From: Intrasporangiaceae bacterium URHB0013 | GTDB taxonomy: Bacteria; Actinomycetota; Actinomycetes; Actinomycetales; Dermatophilaceae | Length of the DNA: 64,000 bases | NCBI GenBank assembly: GCA_000620545.1 | Contig: JIBA01000012.1 | Span: 558,001 to 622,000, forward strand | Reading direction: 5' to 3' | In this document: positions 17,219 to 26,529 of the stretch, one piece after another | Numbering within the stretch: the first letter of the stretch is position 1 | How the letters are laid out: each line of letters starts with the position of its first letter | Position numbers and translations under genes: made by a program | The notes under the pieces: generated by a model | Told to the model about the DNA's origin: nothing | The model's input: only the letters and a program-made list of their open reading frames with translations | Database searches by the model: none

Positions 17219-20200
17219 GCGGCACTGGAACGCCGAAGCGCGGTATGTCGGCGTCGCACATGCGAGCCTTCACGTGCAAGGACTGTCAGCGTGAAGTCGA
17301 CGGCATGCAGGTCGAGCTCGCAGCTTCGGAGAGCCACGGGGCCAGCAAGGCCGAACTCAAGAAGCTGAGGGCCAAACTGGACTGCCGACTAGAGAAGGCG
17401 ACATACAACGAGAACTGGGCGCGGAACCTAGTCGAGCGGGGTGGGTCGCGGTCAGACCGCTGCAAAGAGCATCGTGCGAAGCATCGCGTCAACATCCAAG
17501 GCTTGGCCGTTGCCTACATTGACTTAAAGACCGTGGGCGAGGTATCCGACCGGGAGAACCCAACCGGACCCCTCGGGGGCCTCGGGCCGCTTCCCACCGC
17601 GCACGAAGAGGTTCCGGGAACAAGTTACGACCTCGAAGAGGTCCGAGTCGGCATGACCGATGACCACGTCGTGGAGATGGTGGGGAAACTCAGGCAGAAG
17701 CAGGTCCTCATTCTGAAGGCAGGTACCGGGACCGGGAAGTCCACCTTTGCGCCCTACAGACTCATGGATCCCCCGCCCGCAACGGTGTCCGACGTCCCGC
17801 CCGGAGCACCATTCGCGAAACTGACCGATCTAGGTCCCATCATCGTCACGGAACCTCGCGTGCAGGCCGCCGTTGGAGTTGCGTCCTTCGTCGGAGGCGT
17901 GATGTCCGGCGCAGGCGGCGTTGGCCCTGGCTACCCCGTGGGCTACCAAGTGTCTGGGGATCGAAATCACGACGAAGCGTGCGAGCTGATTTACGTCACC
18001 GACGGAACGATGATCAACTGGCTCCGCGAAGGCCGTTTGAGCCGAATCGGGACAGTGATCGTGGACGAAGCTCACGAGCGCAGCACCAACATCGACTTCA
18101 TCATGGGCTACTTGAAGCGCGAGCTGCCTCGATACCCGCATCTCCGGGTGATCGTCACATCGGCAACGTTCAACACGGACTTCTACCTTGAGTACTTCGG
18201 TGGTCCGGCGAACGTCCACGTGATGGACGTTCCACCGGAAAAGACCTTCGGTTACGGAATGCCGTTCTTCCCCAACCTCGATGCCCCAGAGGTCGGCGAA
18301 GAGGAAGTGCTTGATCGCTGGACCGACCCTGCTCTGCCACTGGTCGCCCAGACGCCGCGAGACGAAACAGATTTCGTCAAGACCCACTGGAAGTCGCAGT
18401 TTGCGGAGCCATTGCAGTACCCAGACGATGTAGCCGACAAGTCCGACGACGGCTTCATCGAGGACGTCTGGGAGACGACGCGGCTGATCTCCGACCTACG
18501 CTTCGATAGAAAGATCCCAGTCGAGGAGTGGCAGGAGCGGATGCCGGGCGAGATGGCCAAGTTCGTCATTAAGCTCGCCCGCGGGCTGGACGACGCCGAA
18601 ATCTTTGGTGACATCCTTGGATTCCTCCCGACGAAACGGACCATAGAGCCTGTTTGCGAGGAGATCGAGCGAGCGCTGGGCCGAGCTTACAAAGATCAGG
18701 TCTTCCCGTTGATCTCCAGTCTGCCCAAGGATCGACAGAAGCGAGCCCTGGCAAAGCGGAGGATGGGGGACCCACGCAAGATCGTCATCTCAACGAACCT
18801 TGCCGAGACGTCGCTGACTGTTGAAGGCGTCCGGTTCGTTGTCGACAGCGGCATCATCGCCCAATCCGAGTGGGACCCAGAGCTCGCCAAGGGCAGCATC
18901 CCGACCAAGCCACACAGCCAGGCGGGAATCAAGCAAAGGTGGGGCCGAGTAGGGCGTAAGGCACCGGGTTGGGTGTTCCCGTTGTACACGAAGGCACAGT
19001 TCCTCGACCTTGCCGAAGACACTCCGCCCGGCTCGACTCGCGACAACCTCGAAGCCCTCGTCATGACAGCCAAGATGGGCGGTATCGACAACGTACTCAG
19101 CTTCGACTGGCCGGCCGCGTTCCAGCCAACCACTGTGGAGCTTGATGAGAAGGCCAAGCAAGCGCGCGAAGTATTCGTGAGGGAACTCCACCGCGCAGAC
19201 CACGCCCTTCGCACTGGCGGCGCCGTCGACGATGACGGCCATCCCACATCCTTCGGCAAGGAACTCGTCCGGTTCCAAGGCCTCGGGTCAACAGCGAGTG
19301 CATTGGCGATTATGTATGCTGATCGACTGGCGTGCGTGCCCGAGGTTGCAACTGTCATTGCACTACTGGAAGACACACGACTCATTGGCCAGCGGGGCCT
19401 CCTTCTGGACGACTACGACTGGCCGGACGATTGGCGCCTAGAGGCAGCCGAACGCCATCGTGGACTTGCCACGCTGTGCGAAGACGAAGCGGAACTCGTC
19501 CTCCTAATCAGTGCGGCGTGGGAGTGGTCCGACCCAAACCAAGCACCTTGGGTGGACTCCGTAGCTCGGCAGGACTGGGCACGTCAATGGTGGGTCAATC
19601 ACGCCGTTCTACTGGAAGCAGCCCAAAAGCGTCACGATGTGCTCGCCGCACTTTCACCCGCCATGAAGGAAGAGGTGAAGCGCTTCGTCGAACCGGCACT
19701 CATCAACCGCACGCGCGGAGTCATAACCCGAGCCATGGCTGCGAACATTTTCGTCCGCTGCGCTGAAGACGGCTACGCAGCTGCGGGAGCGCTGCCATCC
19801 AAACCAAACCCACCGTTCGTCGACGGGAATGGATCAGCTGAGCCCACCCTGCCCCTTGGTGACGCCTCGGATACATCAATCCAACCAACACCCCCGTCCC
19901 GGCCCTTCACGCTCGAGGAGGACTCACTGCTGAAGCCGGGATCGGAACAGGTTGTGGCACTGAGGCGCCGTGGGTCAAAGCTCGACAACCGGCTCTCATC
20001 GCTTGTGGTTGCACAGGAGTGGGCGATGCCCAAGCCCCGGACGAAGCAGCCATCGAGCATCGTTGACGCAATGCAGATGCTCGTGGCTGCATCAAAGTTC
20101 GCGCCCGCCGATGCTGCCAAGAGTGAAGCCCTGCAGTACATCGAAGCTTGGCCGGTCGGCCAACGAGTCCAACTCGAACTAGAAACTGTCGACGGGACCA

Positions 20201-23200
20201 CTACCGCCAGGACGCTCTCGGCTCCGTTGAGGCCCTTCCCCAGACCGAAGTCCCGAGAGGAGCGAGGGGACGACACACGTCGCGGTCGAAGTGGCCGCCA
20301 GCAGCCCCGGCGCCCAGTTGAGGATGAGGACTCCGGCTCCCGAGAAGACATCGCGACCGAGTTACGCCTCGACCAACGCCGCGGGTACGACGACGAAGGC
20401 AGCGAGCGAGCCAGGCTACTCCAGGCCGACCAGGACAGTGGATTGCTGCAAGCTTGCGGTCAGTGCTTCCCCTGCCGGGACGACCGACCCGAGGACTGCG
20501 AGCGAAATGGAAGTCCGAGCGAGCCAGGAAAGAGAGAGGACCTTCTCGCGCAGTGGCGACACCAGGCAACCCACGGCACAGATGTCTCGACACCCCGGGT
20601 TGAGATTGATACGACTTCGATCCACTCCGGTGGTTGGTTCGAAGTAACCGGGTACGCCCGGGATGAGAACGGGTTTCTGGTGAAGCTCCGATCCGACTGG
20701 CGACGAGGCGAGGCGAGCAATGCCGGCCAGCACCCGGACCTGAAGGCAGGCGACCCCATAGACGTCCGGGTTGGCCAGTTGCTTAGGCACCACGGCGGCT
20801 CGCTCCGCGCATTCGACCGAGTCGATGGCAAGGGGCGATTCATCCTCGCCGAGGCCCGCAGCCGATACGCCAACGAACAGGTTCGTCGGCGCGAAATCGC
20901 CGTCAGTCTCGATCGAGGCCAGACCGGCCTCTTGGAGAGACTTGCACGCGAGTCAATCGTCAAAGCGACAGTCGTCCCCGCACGTGCCGAGGGGACGTTG
21001 ACCATCACCCTTCTGGAGCTACTGCATCAACACTGGTCCAAGGCACAGGACGGCCGCGGAGCAAGCAACGAGATCCTTCAGCAGCGGGGGCGCAACCACC
21101 GCCGAGAGAGAGTCCACACCGCTGTCGTCGACTCCGCCGCGAACGTCAACGGTTACGTGACTGCCCGTCTACTTCACCAAGACAGCAAGCTCGGAGTCGT
21201 CCACAGATTCGACTTCAGCGTGAAGCCTCGTGTTCAGGAGCGCCCAGCCGGAGGCGACCCTGTTGAGGCCGAGGCGCCCAACTACGAACCCCAACTCGCA
21301 ACCGGTGACGCGATCATGGTGAAGCTGCAAAGCGACCGCGCGAGCCTCGACGTCACTGGCCTTAGCGTCGAAGCCCTCCGAAGCATCGAAGCACAGCAAG
21401 CAGGACAGATCACGATCAACGGGCTTCCTGACGAGAGTAAGAGGTCTGCGAGCAATGCTAAGCGGGCACGCAGCGGCGAGGCCTCGCCTACACCCTCCGA
21501 CGGCGACGCCGTGGCGACCCAGGACCCGGACAGTGAGGACTCGGCCACCGACCAGGGCGAACTCGCACCCTCGGGCACCGAGGTGCTGGCCAAGACCGAG
21601 AAACCCCTCTCACGTTCGGCCGCGGCCGCCCTTGTAGGTCTCAGCGACGAGCCCGACTGGCCAAATGAGGTCTGGTCATTTTGGGCCCGCACCCACCACC
21701 TGCGCGTCGACGACCGAACCCCATTCATTCCAGGCATGCTCAAAGAGCCGTTCGAGGTGCCCGCAACGGTACACATCGAAGAGTCCACTCCCGCAGAACA
21801 GCGAAAGGTTCAGCTCGCTGCATTTGCCGCCGCGCACCCCATTAACAGCGTGGTCGAGTGCGTGGTGAGATCCCTCAGCAACAGCGGCGTCATCGTGGAT
21901 CTCGAAGGCGGCGTCGAAGGATTCATTCCGCTGGCCGAACTGTCTTGGGCCAACCGAGTCAGACACGCCGATCAAATCGTCACGCCCGGCCGCGCACTAT
22001 TCGGCGTCGTGCTGGACATCCCCGATCCTCCAGCCCGACCTCGGGTGTCGGCCAAGGCGCTCATTCGAGACCCCTTCGAGGCCTTCAAGAGCCTCTACCA
22101 GCCAGGGGCACGGGTGACTGGAACGGTAGACGGGGCGATCGATAGCGCTGTCTTCGTCGACCTTGGGAACGACTTGGACGGGTCGATCCACGTCTCGGAA
22201 CTTGACTACGCACCGGTGGACACAGCCGTCCACTTTGCCGAAGTTGGCGCAACCATTGAGGTGGAAGTCCTCGGCTTCGATGAACGCACGCGCAAGGTGA
22301 ATCTCTCCCGCAAGCGAACGCTTCCTCACCCATACGAGGACTACAAGCTCCATCACAATCTCGGCGAGACGGTAACAGCCCTTGTGCGTCGAGTCTCTGC
22401 GACACACGTGAATGTGAAGGTCGGAGCGCTCGATGGTGTGGTCCACGTCAGCAATCTTCGGTGGGAGCGAGTTGATGACGCCACCATGCTCTACGCGCCG
22501 GGTTCGACGTTCGACGCTCGACTCATCAAGTTCAACGATGCAAAGCGGCAACTAGAACTATCGGTGAAGGCTCTTCTTCCCGAGCCCTATCAGGACTTCA
22601 AACGCCAGCACCGCGTTGGAGACTCCGCTGACTTCACAGTGACGCGTGTGTCTAAGACGCATGTCAACGTCCGCCACGTGAGCGGTGCTCCCGGAGTCCT
22701 GCATGTGAGCCAGCTTGAGCATTCGCGCGTCGACGACGCATCATCGAAGTTTCGAGCCGGCGACAGCCTCAGAGCCAAGATCCTGAAGTTCGACGACGAA
22801 CGCCGACAGGCAGAGCTCTCGATAAAGGCCCTGCTCCCTGAGCCGTATCCGGCATTCAAGGCAAGCACGCCGATCGGATCCGCGATCTCCGCGGAGGTGA
22901 CGGGATTCAACGACTATTTCGCGTACGTGAGACTCCCGGGCGGCGTCGATGGCAGCATCCACGTTGCGCAGATCTCAGCAGCACGCGTGGGAAAACCGTC
23001 AGACGCTCTCACGCGAGGACAACGCGTCACAGCTGTCGTAGTCGGCTTCGACGATCAGCGCAAGAAGGTAGAACTTTCGCTCCGGCAAGCACCATCCGCA
23101 TCCGCTTGGCCGCCCAGCGGCTCTCCGACCGCAGCCGCAACCCCTACCCGGGCGTCAGTAACACCAGGGGCGGCGACACCTTCGGTTGCGCCGCCCCGCG

Positions 23201-23385
23201 TGACAAGGCCGGCACCAAGATCCCTCACGGTGGAGGCTGAGACAGTCGCGGAGGCCATCACCAAAGCATGTCGCCAACTCAACGTTTCGACGTCTGAAGT
23301 GACACATCAGGTCCTTGACCCGGGAGCGCCCAAACGATTCCTGCGTGCAGGTCGGCCGGCGCGAGTGTGCGTAACGACGAGGTAG
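17206..23385 (+). CDS. Giant DEAH/HrpA-type helicase with five S1 domains and a Jag_N-like C-terminus
   Basis: 2059 aa. Order: zinc-ribbon-like N-terminus (CKDC near residue 27, RCKEH near 85); DEAH helicase with Walker A GTGTGKST at 173-180, DEAH at 287-290, VTSATFN, STNLAETSLTVEG and motif VI QRWGRVGRK at 577-585; a helical HA2-like part; two OB-like stretches (about 1130-1400); five S1 RNA-binding domains (about 1546, 1635, 1720, 1805, 1891 to 1962); and a Jag_N-like domain at about 2007-2055 (EAETVAEAITKACRQLNV). HrpA homologues are about 1300 aa and remodel RNA or ribonucleoprotein; five S1 repeats plus Jag_N strengthen an RNA target. GTG 17206 was chosen because AAAGGGG lies just upstream; ATG 17245 is an alternative. 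The product ends a four-gene coupled operon. Confidence 0.88.
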   Translation: MDGVSGTGTPKRGMSASHMRAFTCKDCQREVDGMQVELAASESHGASKAELKKLRAKLDCRLEKATYNENWARNLVERGGSRSDRCKEHRAKHRVNIQGLAVAYIDLKTVGEVSDRENPTGPLGGLGPLPTAHEEVPGTSYDLEEVRVGMTDDHVVEMVGKLRQKQVLILKAGTGTGKSTFAPYRLMDPPPATVSDVPPGAPFAKLTDLGPIIVTEPRVQAAVGVASFVGGVMSGAGGVGPGYPVGYQVSGDRNHDEACELIYVTDGTMINWLREGRLSRIGTVIVDEAHERSTNIDFIMGYLKRELPRYPHLRVIVTSATFNTDFYLEYFGGPANVHVMDVPPEKTFGYGMPFFPNLDAPEVGEEEVLDRWTDPALPLVAQTPRDETDFVKTHWKSQFAEPLQYPDDVADKSDDGFIEDVWETTRLISDLRFDRKIPVEEWQERMPGEMAKFVIKLARGLDDAEIFGDILGFLPTKRTIEPVCEEIERALGRAYKDQVFPLISSLPKDRQKRALAKRRMGDPRKIVISTNLAETSLTVEGVRFVVDSGIIAQSEWDPELAKGSIPTKPHSQAGIKQRWGRVGRKAPGWVFPLYTKAQFLDLAEDTPPGSTRDNLEALVMTAKMGGIDNVLSFDWPAAFQPTTVELDEKAKQAREVFVRELHRADHALRTGGAVDDDGHPTSFGKELVRFQGLGSTASALAIMYADRLACVPEVATVIALLEDTRLIGQRGLLLDDYDWPDDWRLEAAERHRGLATLCEDEAELVLLISAAWEWSDPNQAPWVDSVARQDWARQWWVNHAVLLEAAQKRHDVLAALSPAMKEEVKRFVEPALINRTRGVITRAMAANIFVRCAEDGYAAAGALPSKPNPPFVDGNGSAEPTLPLGDASDTSIQPTPPSRPFTLEEDSLLKPGSEQVVALRRRGSKLDNRLSSLVVAQEWAMPKPRTKQPSSIVDAMQMLVAASKFAPADAAKSEALQYIEAWPVGQRVQLELETVDGTTTARTLSAPLRPFPRPKSREERGDDTRRGRSGRQQPRRPVEDEDSGSREDIATELRLDQRRGYDDEGSERARLLQADQDSGLLQACGQCFPCRDDRPEDCERNGSPSEPGKREDLLAQWRHQATHGTDVSTPRVEIDTTSIHSGGWFEVTGYARDENGFLVKLRSDWRRGEASNAGQHPDLKAGDPIDVRVGQLLRHHGGSLRAFDRVDGKGRFILAEARSRYANEQVRRREIAVSLDRGQTGLLERLARESIVKATVVPARAEGTLTITLLELLHQHWSKAQDGRGASNEILQQRGRNHRRERVHTAVVDSAANVNGYVTARLLHQDSKLGVVHRFDFSVKPRVQERPAGGDPVEAEAPNYEPQLATGDAIMVKLQSDRASLDVTGLSVEALRSIEAQQAGQITINGLPDESKRSASNAKRARSGEASPTPSDGDAVATQDPDSEDSATDQGELAPSGTEVLAKTEKPLSRSAAAALVGLSDEPDWPNEVWSFWARTHHLRVDDRTPFIPGMLKEPFEVPATVHIEESTPAEQRKVQLAAFAAAHPINSVVECVVRSLSNSGVIVDLEGGVEGFIPLAELSWANRVRHADQIVTPGRALFGVVLDIPDPPARPRVSAKALIRDPFEAFKSLYQPGARVTGTVDGAIDSAVFVDLGNDLDGSIHVSELDYAPVDTAVHFAEVGATIEVEVLGFDERTRKVNLSRKRTLPHPYEDYKLHHNLGETVTALVRRVSATHVNVKVGALDGVVHVSNLRWERVDDATMLYAPGSTFDARLIKFNDAKRQLELSVKALLPEPYQDFKRQHRVGDSADFTVTRVSKTHVNVRHVSGAPGVLHVSQLEHSRVDDASSKFRAGDSLRAKILKFDDERRQAELSIKALLPEPYPAFKASTPIGSAISAEVTGFNDYFAYVRLPGGVDGSIHVAQISAARVGKPSDALTRGQRVTAVVVGFDDQRKKVELSLRQAPSASAWPPSGSPTAAATPTRASVTPGAATPSVAPPRVTRPAPRSLTVEAETVAEAITKACRQLNVSTSEVTHQVLDPGAPKRFLRAGRPARVCVTTR

Positions 23386-24041
23386 GCACCCCTGCCGGGG
23401 GAGGCCCGGACACCTCCTTCTCGTCCCAAGGGGGTAAGAGGCTCCGACGCCCACGTTTGAGACCGTCGGCTGACGCCGAGAAATCCGAAGTGCGCTGCAC
23501 GTCATCGCCCAGCACCCCACTCGTCGATGACCTGCGGCAGGTCCACTCCGTGCCCCAGTCACTGACCACGAGTCTCAGCGTCGCTGAGCCAGTTGCAGCA
23601 TCCATTCGCATGTTCCACGACGGTGACGCCAAGAAGGGCGCCTGGGTGGGAGGCGACTCCCGAGCCGGGTGAGCGGCGATCTATCAAGTGTCCCCACACA
23701 CCACCGCACGCGAGAGATCTTGAACCAGGCCTCGGAGTCCATCGCCAGCGCACACAGTACCGAGTCGCGCATCACCCACAGCCCCCGCAGGGCAGCCGGC
23801 GGTGGGTCGTCTACGACGGAGCCCGGCGGCGTATGTCCCACACGGCCATGTTGCGGCGGACGGATGCTCACTGGCGGCTGGCGGCTGGCGGCTGGCGGCT
23901 GGCGGCTGGCGCGCCAGTACGTCATCGTGAACATGCCCGGGGGCGCAAATCCGCGCATGTTGCCGGTCGGTGCATCGTTCCAAACGGTGTGCCCAACTTG
24001 GAAGGAGTAGCTCCCACGAGCCTGCTTCCGTTCGCTGTCCC
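23386..24041. other. Convergent intergenic stretch with no supported gene
   Basis: About 650 bases between the end of the helicase gene and the end of the ligase gene. Several open frames exist on both strands but start without ribosome sites and are rich in Arg/Pro/Ala. One minus-strand frame at about 23575-24000 has a stretch with non-random composition (WVMRDSVLCALAMDSEAWFK) and could be the relic of a gene. The segment also holds a 7-bp tandem repeat. Confidence 0.5.
23872..23913. repeat. Heptamer microsatellite, unit TGGCGGC
   Basis: Five perfect copies of TGGCGGC (23872-23906) followed by a sixth with two changes at its end (23907-23913). It lies outside any supported gene. Seven-base units would shift the frame of anything translated through them. 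Confidence 0.9.
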
Positions 24042-24995
24042 CTAGTTCGTCCTCTCCGGGTCGACGTCCGGTCTCGCCCGGTGCAGCCGCACAGCGTGTC
24101 GCAGCACGCCGGCGGCGGCCGAGGCATCCGCCTCGACCTCGACGATGAACGGCGCGACTACCGTCACGCGAGTCGGGGTAGCCGAGCCCCAGGCGAAGGT
24201 GCGCTCGAACGCCTCGCCAGTCGGGCGCAACAACGGCGCGAGGGACTTGGCCGCCGCTTTCGGGAGCGAGGTCGTCGACCCTGCGGTGACCGGCCTGCCC
24301 TCGTCGTCGACGTCTCCCGGAAACGCGAGAACTAACGCCGCGGGAGCGGCGTCGTCGCCGGTGAACCCGATCGCCAGCATGTCCAGCGTCTGCTTCGCCT
24401 TCACCTTCCACCACACCCGCTGACCCGGCTCGGTCGGGTAGCTGCCGCCGGCGTCCTTGATCACCAAACCTTCGATGCCGCCGGCCGTGAGTGTCTGGAA
24501 CCATTCTCGGGCGAGAGCGACGTCATCGGTCTGCTGGCAGAGCACGATGGGGGAAGCGATCCCCGCCAGGGCCTGCTCGAGCACCGCTCGACGATCCCGC
24601 AAGGGTCGACCGCGCAGGTCCTCGGCGCCGGCCGCGAGCACGTCGAAGACGACGAGCTGGGCGGGGCGTCGGGCGGCGACCGTGCGAATTCGTCGACCGG
24701 CAGTCATGCGGGCCTGCAACCCCTCGAAGTCCAGCCGACCGGCGCCCGGATCCCAGGCGATGACCTCACCGTCCAGCACCAGGTCGTCGGGTAGTCGGGC
24801 GGTCAGGACAGGCGTGAGGTCCGGAAACAGGGGAGTGAGGTTGGTGCCGTTGCGGGAGTAGATGCGGCCGGCACCGACCAGCGCCCGGTATCCGTCCCAC
24901 TTGGGCTCCCACACCAGATCCTTGACTCCAGACGGGGTGAGCTCATCCACGGGCCGCGCCAAGGCGACCGGGGCATGCAACGACACCACAGGCAT
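24042..24995 (-). CDS. ATP-dependent DNA ligase
   Basis: 317 aa. The adenylation motif EPKWDGYRAL near residue 30 holds the nucleotide-accepting Lys (K-x-D-G), followed by SRNG (motif Ia), a DGEVIAWD segment (motif III), EGLVIKD (motif IV) and WWKVKAKQ (motif V). It resembles the LigC/LigD-type ligases of actinobacteria, without polymerase or nuclease domains. It would seal nicks in double-stranded DNA, for example after conjugative entry. ATG 24995 was chosen because sequence further upstream in frame is Arg/Ser-rich and antisense to VirB4; GTG 25004 is an alternative. It lies 79 bases beyond the VirB4 stop, on the same strand. Confidence 0.88.
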   Translation of the reverse strand: MPVVSLHAPVALARPVDELTPSGVKDLVWEPKWDGYRALVGAGRIYSRNGTNLTPLFPDLTPVLTARLPDDLVLDGEVIAWDPGAGRLDFEGLQARMTAGRRIRTVAARRPAQLVVFDVLAAGAEDLRGRPLRDRRAVLEQALAGIASPIVLCQQTDDVALAREWFQTLTAGGIEGLVIKDAGGSYPTEPGQRVWWKVKAKQTLDMLAIGFTGDDAAPAALVLAFPGDVDDEGRPVTAGSTTSLPKAAAKSLAPLLRPTGEAFERTFAWGSATPTRVTVVAPFIVEVEADASAAAGVLRHAVRLHRARPDVDPERTN

Positions 24996-25074
24996 GCCGC
25001 CCACACTGCACCACCGCACAGCCGTATCGGGCGCCAAGACGCGGTCCGATCGGCGGCTGACGCAGCGCACCAGA

Positions 25075-26529
25075 TCACCGTGACACGTGCATGCGGGTGT
25101 TGGTGTCGAAGAGCGACAGCTCGCCGTCCGTGGCGACATGCCTGACGACGAAGGCTCGCTGCCCGACTCGCCAGAGTCCCTCGCCGCGTTGAAGGTCTGG
25201 GAGCTGTGCCCGCTCGGCGCTCGAGAGACCCAGTTCGACTGCTGTTTGTGGCGCCTCACTGACCTCCTGCTGGTACACGATCTTCGTCGAACAGTCACCG
25301 AGCAGACCTCGGGCCAGCGCCCGCGACTCCGAGCCCGCATCACCGACGGCGTCCAGGTCCGAGAGCCGGTGCACGATGAGGAGATTGGCGATGCCGAGGC
25401 CGCGGGAGAGCTTCCACTGCGACTGCATGCGCGCAAGGAGGGCCGGCTGTCGCATCAGGCGCCAGGCCTCGTCATAGATGACCCAGCGCTGACCTCCGTC
25501 GGGTGCCGAGAGAGCGGCCTCCATCCAGGCCGAGGCACACGTCATCACCATGGCAATGAGCTCGTCCGAGCCCTGGATCTGGGAGAGGTCAAGCGTCACC
25601 ATCGGCAGTGACGGGTCGAACGTGATGGTCGATGGCCCATCGAAAAGGCCGCTGAGGTCGCCGGCCACGAGCCGGCGTAGTGCGTGGGCGAGGTCGCGGC
25701 CATCGCGCGCCAGGTCCGTGGCGCAGGCACCGGGCAGAGACGTACGTGGCTCGAGCAGCAGGTCCACCACGAGCGGCAGTGTGGGCTCGGACGCTTCAGC
25801 TGCCGCGTCGGCCAGAGCGACGTCGAGAGCGGTGTGCTCCACCGAGTGGAGTGCCCGCCCGAGCGAGGACTGGGCCAGGGAACCGACGAGAGCACGGCGA
25901 CGGTTGGTGACCAGGGAGCGCCACTGCGCGTCGGACAACGCAGCACCGCGCGGTCCGGGGTCCAAGGGGTTGAGGCGGTTCGTGGAGCCGCCACCGACCT
26001 GGATGGCGACGCCACCGACTGCTTTGGCCACGACGGACCACTCGCCCTTGGGGTCGCCTGGCACGTAGACACGGCGCCCGAAGGCGATCGAACGCGTCGC
26101 GAGCGATTTTGCGAGACAGGACTTTCCCTTGCCGACCACACCGGCGAGGAGGCAGTTGGGGTTCGTGATCACCCCGTCGCGGTAGAGCACCCAGGGGTCG
26201 AAGCAGAAGCCGCCGCCGGACCAGGCGTCCTGGCCGACGTAGACGCCCTCGCTGCCCAGCCCACCCTCGGCCAGGAAGGGATAGGCACCAGCGACCACAT
26301 CAGACGTGGCTCGGTGCCCGGGTAGCCGAAACCGCCGGTAGGAGCGGCCGGCCTCCGGCCCGAGCACTCCTTCGGCCGGCAGGAACACCTTCGGCGCAAA
26401 GTCGCCGTCGTTCGACGCTGACGCGACCACCGCGGCACGCAACCCGGGTGGCTTCGCATGCCGACCGCCACGTCGGCGCTTGGTGCCGTGCGGCACATAG
26501 AAGGACGGCGACTGCTGGGTGGCACGCAT
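25075..26529 (-). CDS. VirB4/TraC-like conjugation ATPase
   Basis: 484 aa. Walker A GVVGKGKS at 130-137 and Walker B VIYDEAW at 350-356, together with LLIVHRLSDLDA, are typical of VirB4-type motors that drive assembly and substrate passage through type IV secretion channels. The N-terminal VirB4 domain is short; in this group that part appears to be carried by the preceding SCO6880-family protein. ATG 26529 overlaps the previous stop as TGATG, so the longer frame reaching 27015 is rejected. One of the central genes of the mating-pore operon. Confidence 0.9.
   Translation of the reverse strand: MRATQQSPSFYVPHGTKRRRGGRHAKPPGLRAAVVASASNDGDFAPKVFLPAEGVLGPEAGRSYRRFRLPGHRATSDVVAGAYPFLAEGGLGSEGVYVGQDAWSGGGFCFDPWVLYRDGVITNPNCLLAGVVGKGKSCLAKSLATRSIAFGRRVYVPGDPKGEWSVVAKAVGGVAIQVGGGSTNRLNPLDPGPRGAALSDAQWRSLVTNRRRALVGSLAQSSLGRALHSVEHTALDVALADAAAEASEPTLPLVVDLLLEPRTSLPGACATDLARDGRDLAHALRRLVAGDLSGLFDGPSTITFDPSLPMVTLDLSQIQGSDELIAMVMTCASAWMEAALSAPDGGQRWVIYDEAWRLMRQPALLARMQSQWKLSRGLGIANLLIVHRLSDLDAVGDAGSESRALARGLLGDCSTKIVYQQEVSEAPQTAVELGLSSAERAQLPDLQRGEGLWRVGQRAFVVRHVATDGELSLFDTNTRMHVSR

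Noticed and set aside
23593-24045. Plus-strand frame of 150 aa after the helicase gene
   Set aside because: Translates the heptamer repeat, lacks a ribosome site and has no family resemblance.
24996-25436. 5' extension of the ligase frame
   Set aside because: Arg/Ser-rich, antisense to VirB4, and not part of the ligase fold; ATG 24995 fits the family.
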